From: Bacillus massilinigeriensis
Lineage (GTDB): Bacteria; Bacillota; Bacilli; Bacillales; Cytobacillaceae
Direction: 5' to 3'
Assembly: GCF_900111815.1 (NCBI RefSeq)
Contig: NZ_LT630004.1
Coordinates: 2,570,570 to 2,634,569, forward strand
Length of the DNA stretch: 64,000 bases
A program made the translations under genes and the position numbers. Positions 44,330 to 52,809 of the stretch are shown here, piece by piece. Under the pieces are notes generated by a model. The model saw only the letters and a program-made list of their open reading frames with translations, searched no databases and was not told the DNA's origin. Numbering within the stretch: position 1 is the first letter of the stretch; each line of letters starts with the position of its first letter.

Positions 44330-44494
44330 TGGTGTTGACTCTAAAAAATCATCTCTTAGCCATCCTTCAAATTCATAATGTAAATACTTTACCTTTCCTG
44401 ATATACCCTCTGTTGCAATATCGTCTTCTGTTCCATAAATGGTATATTCACCATGACCACCTGATACTTCTGGTTCTAAAAAATATAATATCAT
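44330..44494 (-). pseudogene. Immunity-like gene truncated by the IS21 copy
   Basis: Starts ATG behind GGGAGGGGGAG and reads MILYFLEPEVSGGHGEYTI, then about 35 more codons up to DDFLEST, where the insertion sequence end is reached. This start resembles small immunity proteins of Bacillaceae polymorphic toxins. It lies directly after the orphan toxin tip at 44.5-44.8 kb, which it probably once neutralised. Beyond 44330 the frame reads into insertion sequence DNA. Confidence 0.65.
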
Positions 44495-44517
44495 AAGTTA
44501 CTCCCCCTCCCACATAT

Positions 44518-44810
44518 TTACCTTTTCACTGGTGGATTAAAATTCTCACCATATTTCTTATCTAACTCTATCATATAATTTATTACTTCTTCTTTTGTAG
44601 GATTTGGATTATTTCTATAAAATCTATTCCAATCCCTTCTTCCGAAATCTTTATTGATTTTGATTGATACAAGTTGCATTGTTTTAACATCATTTAATTC
44701 ATGCCAAGTATATTTTTTATCTTCTCGCCAATCGGCTATATCTTCTGCTGTCCATTTTTGATCAGGTGTACTCCACTTCTTAGCCAATACTTCATCTGCA
44801 GTCGAAAAAT
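44518..44810 (-). pseudogene. Orphan toxin C-terminal fragment (HNH-like)
   Basis: An open frame of about 95 codons without an ATG near its beginning; a TTG at 44787 has no ribosome binding site. It reads AEDIADWREDKKYTWHELND then VKTMQLVSIKINKDFG, the pattern of C-terminal HNH/Endo VII-type nuclease tips of polymorphic toxins. Upstream the frame meets a TAA near 44832. It is a toxin tip without a delivery domain, a known reserve cassette form in such loci. Function is inferred. Confidence 0.6.
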
Positions 44811-44837
44811 TTGATTTTCTATCATTGTTTCTTTAGT

Positions 44838-44882
44838 AAAAAGCAAAAGCGCCTGTTGCCATTAAACGACAACAAGCGCTAA
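44838..44882 (-). terminator. Terminator of the toxin-immunity pair
   Basis: Minus strand AGCGCTTGTTG pairs with CAACAGGCGCT (one wobble) and is followed by TTTGCTTTTT. Confidence 0.8.
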
Positions 44883-44931
44883 AGAATTATTAACATCAAT
44901 ACAACAAAGCTGCAGCTTTTGAAAAAATTAA

Positions 44932-45483
44932 TTACTCATATAAATTCTCAATTTCCGCAAACCAAAAACTTCCTTTTGCCATACACTTATAGTCAATTCG
45001 CTCAAACTCTTCTCTTAACCAGTTTATCACAAATTCCGGAATGTCATTATCAATATAGGCATCCTCACCATTAACCTCTATTGCCTTATCAATCATTTTT
45101 GAATATGCTAATAAGCACTCGACAAACTGCGGTAAAGAGGAGTTAATAAATACCTCTTTATAATTATCACCATTATTAAGAAACACTATATTTTCTAGGT
45201 TCTCAATTATGCATATCGGATCACCAGAACCTGTGGAACCTAAAAACCAATATTCCTGAAAATCTTCCGGCATATTTAACGCCTTGGTAACTCGGCTTAA
45301 AATTGCTTGCGACGAGGTAAACTCTAAATATGGTGGAGGAGTTTCAGGTAAGCCCCCAATTGACAAAAATCTCTTAACTTCATCTGAAAAAAGCGCACCC
45401 TCCAAATCTTGATCATTAAATTTAATTAATGGTCCATCCTTAACAACATCCCATTTATCATTAAATTCCTCTGGTAATATCAT
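44932..45483 (-). CDS. SUKH-like immunity protein
   Basis: A 183-residue acidic cytosolic protein. The layout LPEEFNDKW, DEVKRFLSIGGLPETPPP, WFLGSTGSGDPICII, a central aromatic/acidic stretch and a final FWFAEIENLYE fits the SUKH (SMI1/KNR4, SUKH-4 type) immunity superfamily. It starts 12 bases after the LXG toxin stop with AGGTGAG ahead, and is followed by a terminator, so it is the cognate immunity gene. SUKH proteins commonly guard against nuclease toxins. Confidence 0.82.
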   Translation of the reverse strand: MILPEEFNDKWDVVKDGPLIKFNDQDLEGALFSDEVKRFLSIGGLPETPPPYLEFTSSQAILSRVTKALNMPEDFQEYWFLGSTGSGDPICIIENLENIVFLNNGDNYKEVFINSSLPQFVECLLAYSKMIDKAIEVNGEDAYIDNDIPEFVINWLREEFERIDYKCMAKGSFWFAEIENLYE

Positions 45484-45495
45484 CTTCTCACCTTC

Positions 45496-47394
45496 TTAAT
45501 TTTTAATGAAAGTTTCAAGTCTGTTTGCTATTTCATCATCTATCCCAGTAATTCCCCAATCTTTTTCAATATTGTGGATACCTCCATATCCAGGATGCAA
45601 ACTCTTAGGCAATGCTACTGCTTGACCACCTTCTCCAATATGGTGATGTCTCATTGGATCTTTCAAATACTCATTATACTGAGGAAAATGCTTTACAAAT
45701 TGTTCATCTACTATTGGAACTCTACCTCTCTTTATCAAAGCAGTGTTATCTATACTCCAAAACTCTGGATTACTTTTTAGTAATGTATTAAAGAACTTTT
45801 TAGCATTTCTTTCCCATCCCGCAGCATTAGTTCCTGAGTTGGATTTCCCCTTAAAGTTCATCTCAACAACAAGTCTGGGATCTATTAAATAATTTCCATC
45901 ATAGTTCGTAAGGTCTCTACCTTTATATCCTCTAATGCTATCATATTTGCCGTCATTACTCCATTTGGGAGTAGTAAAATCCCTCCCTTTATCTTCTGCC
46001 TTTGCCTTACCCCCACCCTCAACCCGATCCACAACCTTCGCAAACTGCGAAAACTGGTCGTTGATGGTTTTGGTTTTGAGGCCGTAGATGGTGATGTTGT
46101 TGAAGCCTGTAGAGACGACTTGCTTCTCGATACCTACAGGAATCTTCAAGCCTCCAAGGGCACGGCCTACTTGTGCTAGTTCGCTTCTGGCTTTGGAAAG
46201 GGCACCTTGGACAAATTTATTGCTGAATGGTGCCTTTACGGCCTTTGTAAATTGACTTGTTGCACTACTAATTTGGCCTGAGACACGGTTCTTGAGGCCT
46301 TCGAATGCCTTGTTACCACCGAAAAGATTATCTATATTTGCTTTTATATTACCAGAAAAGCCCTTCGTTTTTGAAGCAGGAACCTTGCCGGCGACCTTTG
46401 CGACCTTTCCGAGTTTCCCGACAACCCCCGCGACAGGGATAAATGATGGGGCTGCATTACCTACCAGGTAGGCAATACCTTCTTTTTCATACGTGTCGGA
46501 GAACGATTGTCCGATGGCCTCAAATACGCCTTCCGGATCTTTGATTGCCTGCATGGCCGCACTTGCATACTTATCAATCGTGGCATCTGCTTCTTTTTTC
46601 AAGAAATCAGGTTCAATTGGATCTGGGATTTGGGAAGAAGCCGCAATGACAATGCCATCTTTGACTAGGATAAGGATACCGCCAATGAGACCAACCAGCC
46701 CTTTGAAAATCCCCTTCAACAATCCGCCTAAAACTTCTCCGGTTACTTCAAGTACGTCTCCAACTCCTTCCCAGAAGTTTGTATACTTATTTTTGAGATT
46801 GGCTGCTTTATCGCTAAAAGCATCATCCGTATTCTCAAATTCAATGACCTTCGTTTTATGAATTCGGTACAATTCATCCATTTTGTTATGAAAACGAGTC
46901 TGGGAAAACAGTATCCTTGAGCGAATTCTATCCAGCTTTAACTCATTGCTTTTACTCTTTGCCTTATCTTCATCAGTTGGATTATCGATTATTGCGGCTA
47001 AGAAGGAAGGAGACCGGTAAGTAGCCATAAGCGCATCTTGCATATTCATTACGATAGAGTCTCTGATTTGATCAAGGTTATAGGCAATATCATTCCGGTC
47101 TACCCGCATCATCGCATTCCTAGAAAGCGGGGATATATAGGCAGTTGTTCGCTCCACATAATTTTCAAACAGATTAGTAAGATCTTTTATTTGCTTGCGG
47201 TAGTTTTTGATTTCCCGCTTGATTTTTCGCACCTGGTCTTCCCATGCCTCGACACTTTCCCCCTCGTTCAGGGAAATGAAAGCATTGATTTTTTCAAGGG
47301 AGGCTTCCATCTTGTCCAGCGCATTTTTATAGGTGTGAAGCTGTTCGATAATGTTGTCAAGAATGCCATAATTGATCTGCAGGTCGCGCTTCAT
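45496..47394 (-). CDS. LXG-domain polymorphic toxin with HNH/EndoVII-like nuclease tip
   Basis: A 632-residue toxin. Residues 1-235 form the helical LXG domain used for type VII (Ess/Yuk) secretion. A glycine-rich hydrophobic segment follows (about 225-262, GGLLKGIFKGLVGLIGG). A variable linker leads to the toxic tip (about 540-632) with WERNAKKFF, MRHHHIGEGG, AVALPKSLHPGYGG and IHNIEKDWGI; the His-rich HHH and LHPGYGGIH parts look like an HNH/Endonuclease VII active site. GGGGGGAG precedes the ATG. Immunity gene and orphan cassette follow downstream. Confidence 0.9.
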   Translation of the reverse strand: MKRDLQINYGILDNIIEQLHTYKNALDKMEASLEKINAFISLNEGESVEAWEDQVRKIKREIKNYRKQIKDLTNLFENYVERTTAYISPLSRNAMMRVDRNDIAYNLDQIRDSIVMNMQDALMATYRSPSFLAAIIDNPTDEDKAKSKSNELKLDRIRSRILFSQTRFHNKMDELYRIHKTKVIEFENTDDAFSDKAANLKNKYTNFWEGVGDVLEVTGEVLGGLLKGIFKGLVGLIGGILILVKDGIVIAASSQIPDPIEPDFLKKEADATIDKYASAAMQAIKDPEGVFEAIGQSFSDTYEKEGIAYLVGNAAPSFIPVAGVVGKLGKVAKVAGKVPASKTKGFSGNIKANIDNLFGGNKAFEGLKNRVSGQISSATSQFTKAVKAPFSNKFVQGALSKARSELAQVGRALGGLKIPVGIEKQVVSTGFNNITIYGLKTKTINDQFSQFAKVVDRVEGGGKAKAEDKGRDFTTPKWSNDGKYDSIRGYKGRDLTNYDGNYLIDPRLVVEMNFKGKSNSGTNAAGWERNAKKFFNTLLKSNPEFWSIDNTALIKRGRVPIVDEQFVKHFPQYNEYLKDPMRHHHIGEGGQAVALPKSLHPGYGGIHNIEKDWGITGIDDEIANRLETFIKN

Positions 47395-47449
47395 TTCGCT
47401 CCCCCCTTGATTTTACTGCTGATTTTCTCGTCCGTTTCCTTCATCTGCT

Positions 47450-47956
47450 TTATGAGCATAACACCGGCATCATTACCCCGGCGTATGGAAAATAAGAATG
47501 GTAGCTTTCTGGGGCGACGTAGCGGGCGGTGATGACCACCTTCACCGCTGATTCAATGGACGGATCTGGTTGAAAGTAGCGCGGATCGAGTTCGACTACG
47601 GAACCAAGAGGCAAAAAGGGCCGCATGATTTCCGTGCAGCTTGCCAAATAATCCGCGAACAGCTCGCGCTCGAGCGCAAACTCCTTGCCAAGGAAGGAAA
47701 CGGAATGTATACCAGCACCGCTCCGGTAAAAAATATCAACATCCTGACTGAAGAGCTCCAAACTATCCATGTCCTGACGAAACGCCTCAAGCAGATTTTC
47801 AAAAACACTCAAATCATCGAGGAACATGCTGGTGAACTCCTTGATTACCGGCCAGTACTCCAAAGGCACTTCTTTATCTGATTCGTATAAAATGTGATGG
47901 ACCCTTTCCATTGCCATTGCTTTTAGTTGTTGTTGATGCTTTTCGCTCATCTTCAT
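47450..47956 (-). CDS. LXG-locus accessory protein (DUF4176-like)
   Basis: A 168-residue soluble protein just upstream of the LXG toxin on the same strand. The C-terminal part with FLPLGSVVELDPRYF and ITARYVAPESY and a Tyr/Phe-rich end resembles DUF4176 proteins found beside LXG toxins, some of which act as export adaptors. The N-terminal half is helical. The ATG at 47956 is chosen over a GTG six bases earlier. The family call is tentative. Confidence 0.6.
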   Translation of the reverse strand: MKMSEKHQQQLKAMAMERVHHILYESDKEVPLEYWPVIKEFTSMFLDDLSVFENLLEAFRQDMDSLELFSQDVDIFYRSGAGIHSVSFLGKEFALERELFADYLASCTEIMRPFLPLGSVVELDPRYFQPDPSIESAVKVVITARYVAPESYHSYFPYAGVMMPVLCS

Positions 47957-47962
47957 CCCCAC

Positions 47963-48353
47963 TCTTTTCCTATAAATATAGCTGCCTGCCTAATAAATTG
48001 TTAGTTCATTCCAGTTTATTTTACGAAGCTAGGGTACTAGTATTCAAGTATGACAGGGTAATATTGGGAAAAATAAGAAAAAGGACCCATTAACAGTCCT
48101 CACTTTCTTGATTTCTAATCTGATGTATTTATGTATATTAACTCATCACTCCAGGATTATAGCATCCATAAATAGTCAAGGCAGGCTTTAAATAAAGCCC
48201 AATTCCCTCCAACAAATAAATCTCCTTTTTGCTAGGACATTCTTAGTAAAATAGAACGAAAATTTCAAAAATCTGCAAGGTCAATATATTGGCCTTGATT
48301 ATATACCTAGCTTTTAGCAATACTTAATACAAACAATCGAAGGGGGAAACTTC
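47963..48353. other. Intergenic stretch without a gene
   Basis: Divergent region between the toxin locus and an HTH gene. AT-rich; no clear promoter pair or hairpin found. Confidence 0.4.
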
Positions 48354-48959
48354 ATGGATGAACCGTTATATCTGAATCTACTTAAAAATAGAATGAAGGA
48401 GCTAGGAATTACTGATGAAGAGCTCGCCGGAAAGACTAATTTATCTATTTCAACAATAAAGTACTTTAAATCCGATCCTCAATGGAACATCAGATTAGAC
48501 AGTTTAATAAAGATATTAATCGCAACAAAAACTCCATTTCACGAGATGATAAAGATGCCAAATTACATACAATATCAGATTGAATTGGCTAGTAAGGAGT
48601 TGCTCAAAAAAGAATTGCACAAAAATCCTAGTTCGAGTAAAATCCCCTATTTCACAAAAGAAAACACTCATTTACTACAAAGCCTATTTAAACAAGCTGA
48701 GATCCCTGTCACTATAAACCCCTATAATTTTTTAAAAAGTATAAACTTATCAACAGTGCAATCCGGAGTTCCGATAGTATTACACATGAATTTGGCAGTA
48801 TATCCAGACACAAAATCATGTATAACTATCCTAAATAGTTTTATTGCAGTAAATACTTACTACAATAATCTTGAAACAGTAATGGTAGATTGCATTGATA
48901 TTATAGAAAGATTTATCTCAGAGATGGGAATTAAGAAGCTTCAATATATTAGTTTATGA
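48354..48959 (+). CDS. XRE-like HTH protein of unknown role
   Basis: A 201-residue protein with an N-terminal Cro/C1-type HTH (about 6-60, with LAGKTNLSISTIKYFKSDPQ as recognition part). The remaining 140 residues, Lys/Leu/Ile-rich, match no family I know. AAGGGGGAAAC precedes the ATG. It lies in the accessory region between the toxin locus and a decayed integrase, so it may be a phage- or island-type regulator. Confidence 0.7.
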   Translation: MDEPLYLNLLKNRMKELGITDEELAGKTNLSISTIKYFKSDPQWNIRLDSLIKILIATKTPFHEMIKMPNYIQYQIELASKELLKKELHKNPSSSKIPYFTKENTHLLQSLFKQAEIPVTINPYNFLKSINLSTVQSGVPIVLHMNLAVYPDTKSCITILNSFIAVNTYYNNLETVMVDCIDIIERFISEMGIKKLQYISL

Positions 48960-49978
48960 AGAGGAAAATGAATTTTCTGACATAGAAACACCTACAGAGG
49001 ACTGTATAAATTTCGCAGAGTGAAATTGGCAAATAGCTTTAATATATCTAGGAAGGCCATCACTGCATTGTTAGAGTTGATTTTCGATTAGTTTTTTGAT
49101 TCGGCTGTTTGTCTGTTTCAAGACATCTTGAAGAAGTTCAATCAACTACTGAAGCGCGACAGCCCAATCCGTTCAAGGTACAGCCAGTTTCAAAAGTAGC
49201 AAACCATTCGCTTTCTTGTTACGGTTACGAACTTAGACCATCTTAACAGTAACCCCACTAGCTATGACGGTGTGTAAGTGGGCTCCCACATTACTCTACT
49301 CGGCTTTCTATTCATTGATGACCTTTTTTCATTCCTTTGAAGCTCCCATCAATATCTTCTGAACAATAAGAGCCTATCGTTGGCGATCCGATTGATCAGT
49401 TCCTTTTATGATATATAAGGAATCGTTCATGTCATTCTGTGCAGTAACAACACACTTGTCTGAGAATGTATTTATAACCCATTATCAGATATAAATTACA
49501 GTAGTTTTTTCAAATGGCTAACTTTACCCATATGTCATTACGCCTTACAGCAAATCAAACAATTTTTAACAATCTTCCATTATTTTTTTATAGTTTTTGT
49601 TATTGACAATTGATCTTTTCATAATTTAGACTATATCTTAATCGAAAGACATACTATATTTTTATGTTATTTCAAATATACCTTCTGGGAAAGACGGGCT
49701 AATACCGCTCGCGTATAAGACACGAGTACTGAATATTCCACTAGTCGCTGTAGTTAATGGCTCCTCGAATAGTTCTTGTACTCTTATGATTAGTTGCAAA
49801 TTCACATTCGATAAACGCGCAACCATAGATATGCGCATAAGAGAATAACAATGATACTGTTAGCAACAGCTGTCAGTTCTTGTTTGTATGGCACTAGATG
49901 CCGTTTCTTATGGGATATCTGTTGGGTTGCTTTTTTTATTTTAAAAAAGGCTATTTATCTTAGGAGGAGGACATTTAT
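48960..49978. other. One kilobase without recognisable genes
   Basis: No frame above about 60 codons with a ribosome binding site. Scattered stops on all frames suggest decayed island DNA. Near 49860-49945 an imperfect hairpin (AGCAACAG ... CTGTTGGGTTGCT) ends in T7, a possible attenuator in front of the HTH gene at 49979. Otherwise nothing identified. Confidence 0.45.
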
Positions 49979-50227
49979 ATGAAAATCGAGTTAGGCATGC
50001 CGGATATGGAAGATACAATTAAAGTAATTGTTCTAGGATCTGTTAAACAAGCTATGCAACAATTCCAAGAACAACTTAATGCAAAGGAACGGATGACACT
50101 AAAGGAAGGCGCGCAGTATGCGGGAGTAAGTATAAATACATTTAAGAAATTCATGCTGGAAGGTCTTAAAGTGAGCAGACCTGGTTCTGCTAGCGTTCAA
50201 TTGGTTTCCCATAAGACCGCTTCTTAG
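49979..50227 (+). CDS. Excisionase-like HTH protein, probably truncated or frameshifted
   Basis: An 82-residue protein with AGGAGGAGG before the ATG. Its second half has MTLKEGAQYAGVSINTFKKF, a MerR/excisionase-type helix-turn-helix seen in small proteins next to integrases. After GLKVSRPG the expected wing and C-terminal helix are missing and the tail SASVQLVSHKTAS looks out of frame. Followed by the integrase remnant, which fits a xis-int pair. Confidence 0.6.
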   Translation: MKIELGMPDMEDTIKVIVLGSVKQAMQQFQEQLNAKERMTLKEGAQYAGVSINTFKKFMLEGLKVSRPGSASVQLVSHKTAS

Positions 50228-50273
50228 AATCACGAAGTTACTAAGATACAAATAGTCTTTTAAAAATTATGAG

Positions 50274-50365
50274 GTAAGATGGAAGTAGATTTACATAAGC
50301 ACATAAGACTACCCCTGTACTCTATTATGTTTATGTGAATCTCTTCCTTAAAATCTTGCCCCCGC
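50274..50365. repeat. Imperfect inverted repeat between the HTH gene and the integrase
   Basis: AAGATGGAAG and AGATTTACATAAGCACATAA on the left are mirrored by TTATGTTTATGTGAATCT and CTTCCTTAAAATCTT on the right, around a loop of about 22 bases. Could be a transcript barrier or an arm-type binding region. Confidence 0.6.
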
Positions 50366-50387
50366 AAGCTGACAGGAGGAAAACTTA

Positions 50388-51560
50388 ATGACAAAGAAAA
50401 AAACCACATCAATTGAGAGCTATAAATTAAAAAATGGAAAGAAGCTTTACCGATTTAAAGTATATCTTGGCATTGATCCATTAACAGGCAAAGAAATAAG
50501 AACAACAAGGAGCAAGTATAAAACTAAGAAAGAAGCTGAACTCGCTTTAGCTAGAATTAAATTGGAGATTGCTAATGGAACATTCAAGAAACAACGAGCA
50601 GAAACGTATAAGGATGTGTATGATTTATGAATTAAACAATATGAACAAAGTGTAGAGGAGAGTACGTTTGTAAAAACAACAGGGATATTCCGTAATCACA
50701 TTTTACCCGCCCTAGGATTATACAAAATTGAAAAAATGAATATTGACGTGTGTCAACGTCATGTAAATGAATGGGCTATCAAATTAAAAAAAGCACGCAT
50801 CGTCAAATCTTACGCTGCTGGAGTGTTGGATTTTGCAATTAAACACGGATACCTTTGTGGTAATAATCCTTTTAACCTAGTCGATATCTCAAAACGAAAA
50901 AAGCGATTGGCAACTGTTGTTGATAAGAAGTCTAGTAACTACTATACAAAAGAACAATTAAGGTATTTTTTAGAGTGTTTAAAGCAAGAAAATGATTATA
51001 AGCGATTTACTTTCTTTCATCTATTGGCTCATACTGGAATTCGTAAAGGCGAAGCATTTGCTTTAACATGGGATGATGTAGACTTCAAAAATAAAGAACT
51101 TCTCATTACAAAAGCAATCTCACGTGGAAAACAAGGTAGATTGTACATTAAATTACCAAAAACCGGTGATGTACGTACGATTAAAATGTATGAAGAAACG
51201 ATGGATGTATTATCTAATTGGGAAAAAAACAAAAAGAAGAACTCTTAATTTCTGGTTATAACTCGTTACAACCAGAACAACTTATCTTTAGTAATAAAAA
51301 TAACGATTACATTCAGCCATCAAAAACGAGCCAATGGATCTCAAAACTTCAAAATAAATATAGTATTCCTAAAGTATCTACTCATGGATTACGTCATACG
51401 CATTGTACTCTTCTTTTCGAAGCAGGAGCAACAATTAAGGAAGTACAAGATCGTTTAGGCCAATTCAGATGCACGAACAACTTTGAATATCTACGCTCAG
51501 GTTTCAAAAAATGCAAAAGAAGAAGCTGTGTTAAAATACGGCAACTATCAAAATTTTTAA
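50388..51560 (+). pseudogene. int: Tyrosine integrase, three disabling mutations
   Basis: The N-terminal arm-binding domain (YRFKVYLGIDPLTGKEIRTT), the core-binding domain and the catalytic domain are readable, with the Arg region HTGIRKGEAFALTWDDV and the HGLRHTHCTLLFEAGA box. Lesions: TGA at 50628-50630 where Trp is expected, one base lost in an A-run near 51223, and one base gained near 51465, after which the normal end VSKNAKEEAVLKYGN is read in another frame to TAA at 51558. It resembles integrases of the Tn916/phage type. It ends about 115 bases from ssrA. Confidence 0.9.
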
Positions 51561-51654
51561 CTACGATTTTAACTACGACTAGGTGATAACGAGTGACATT
51601 ATATGAGGAGAATAAAGACGGAAATCCTTGATTAACAAGGCACAAAACAACAAA

Positions 51655-51680
51655 AAAACCACCAATACAATATGTATGGT
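51655..51680 (-). terminator. Terminator of ssrA
   Basis: Minus strand CCACCATAC pairs with GTATTGGTGG and is followed by T7. The left arm includes the 3' CCA end of tmRNA. Confidence 0.8.
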
Positions 51681-52036
51681 GGAGACGGTGGGAGTCGAAC
51701 CCACGTCCAGAAGCATCGGCACTTAAGCTTCTACGAGTGTAGTCGACATATTTGCGATTCGCTGATCCTTATGCCTGTCGACAGGCGTCCGGCCAGCTAG
51801 TCTGGTTGTTCTCTTCCTTCATCCTCAGACGGTGGAATCCGGCGTAGCCCACTAAGTTTGAGTCCGCTACCCTACCACATGGGCGATGGAGGGGCGAACC
51901 GCTATAGGCCTATTAGGCAGCTAGAGCGAAAGAGTTTTGTTGTTTGCCAGTTATAGGCTTTGACGTTTTAACGAGGCCGATCCCCTCGACTCGCAACCTA
52001 AGCTCGAACTACCCCTGTCGAATCCGTAACGTCCCC
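51677..52036 (-). ncRNA. ssrA: Transfer-messenger RNA (tmRNA)
   Basis: The 5' end GGGGACGTTACGGATTCGAC and the 3' end GGTTCGACTCCCACCGTCTC then CACCA are the tRNA-like ends of tmRNA, 360 bases apart as in B. subtilis. The tag frame (minus strand 51948-51913) encodes GKQQNSFALAA, so with the charged alanine the tag is AGKQQNSFALAA. A -10 TATACT lies at 52041-52046. It works with SmpB, encoded just upstream, to free stalled ribosomes. Confidence 0.97.
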
Positions 52037-52170
52037 GTATAGTATAAACAGGCGTTAGGAGACCCGGTGTCCGGGCTAAGCTGTTTGTCACTGCTGTGAC
52101 ATTTATTATTATAACATATTGGCATTGGTTTTCAACTGGTAACCCTTGCCGTGGTACATACAACCTGCTG

Positions 52171-52638
52171 CTACATTTTTTGACGGTCGCGGAAAGCACG
52201 CTCGATATCGCGTTTTGCTTCTTTCTTTTTCAAGTCTTCGCGCTTGTCATAGTTCTTTTTCCCTTTTGCAAGACCTAACAGGATTTTTGCAAAGCCATTT
52301 TTCAGGTAAAGCTTGAGTGGAACGAGCGCGTAGCCTGTTTCCTTTGTTTCCCCGATAAGCTTGCTGATCTCCCGGTTGTGGAGAAGGAGCTTCCTTGTCC
52401 TAAGCGGATCATGGTTGTATCGGTTACCTTGCTCGTATGGACTAATATGCATGCTGTACAGCCATACTTCTCCATTCTGAATGCGGGCATAAGAATCCTT
52501 CAAATTGACCCTGCCTGCGCGAATCGCTTTGATTTCCGTACCCTGCAGGACGATCCCCGATTCGTATGTGTCTTCAATGAAATAATCATGGTAGGCTTTT
52601 TTGTTTTGGGCGATTGTCTTTCCTGCGCCTTTTGGCAT
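52171..52638 (-). CDS. smpB: SsrA-binding protein SmpB
   Basis: A 155-residue small basic protein. Conserved stretches are [39 protein letters not shown] and the lysine-rich tail [20 protein letters not shown]. It brings tmRNA to stalled ribosomes. It lies between rnr and ssrA, the conserved Firmicutes order, and RNase R degrades the freed message. Start ATG with GGGGAGAT ahead. Confidence 0.97.
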   Translation of the reverse strand: MPKGAGKTIAQNKKAYHDYFIEDTYESGIVLQGTEIKAIRAGRVNLKDSYARIQNGEVWLYSMHISPYEQGNRYNHDPLRTRKLLLHNREISKLIGETKETGYALVPLKLYLKNGFAKILLGLAKGKKNYDKREDLKKKEAKRDIERAFRDRQKM

Positions 52639-52740
52639 TGTATCTCCCCTACTTTCTCTCTACTGTTTCTCTATTCTAGCAAAAATGGCCGCAGGGATAA
52701 AGCGGTGTGTTAATTGAAATGCGCTTTAACGCACTGCCGT

Positions 52741-52790
52741 AGTGGGGGACAGGCACCCTTTACCGAGGTAAAGGGTGCCTGTCCCCCACT
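52741..52790. repeat. Perfect 50-bp inverted repeat between smpB and rnr
   Basis: Arms of 24 bases, starting AGTGGGGGACAGGCACCC, pair without mismatch around GA. No T-tract follows, so it is not a classical terminator. The GGGGACAGGCACC motif is of the kind seen as dispersed REP-like palindromes in Bacillaceae (from memory). Confidence 0.9.
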
Positions 52791-52809
52791 GGTTTAGTGT
52801 GTTAAAGGA

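Noticed and set aside
51951-52199. 82-codon frame within ssrA
   Set aside because: It lies over the tmRNA gene and is a by-product of its sequence.
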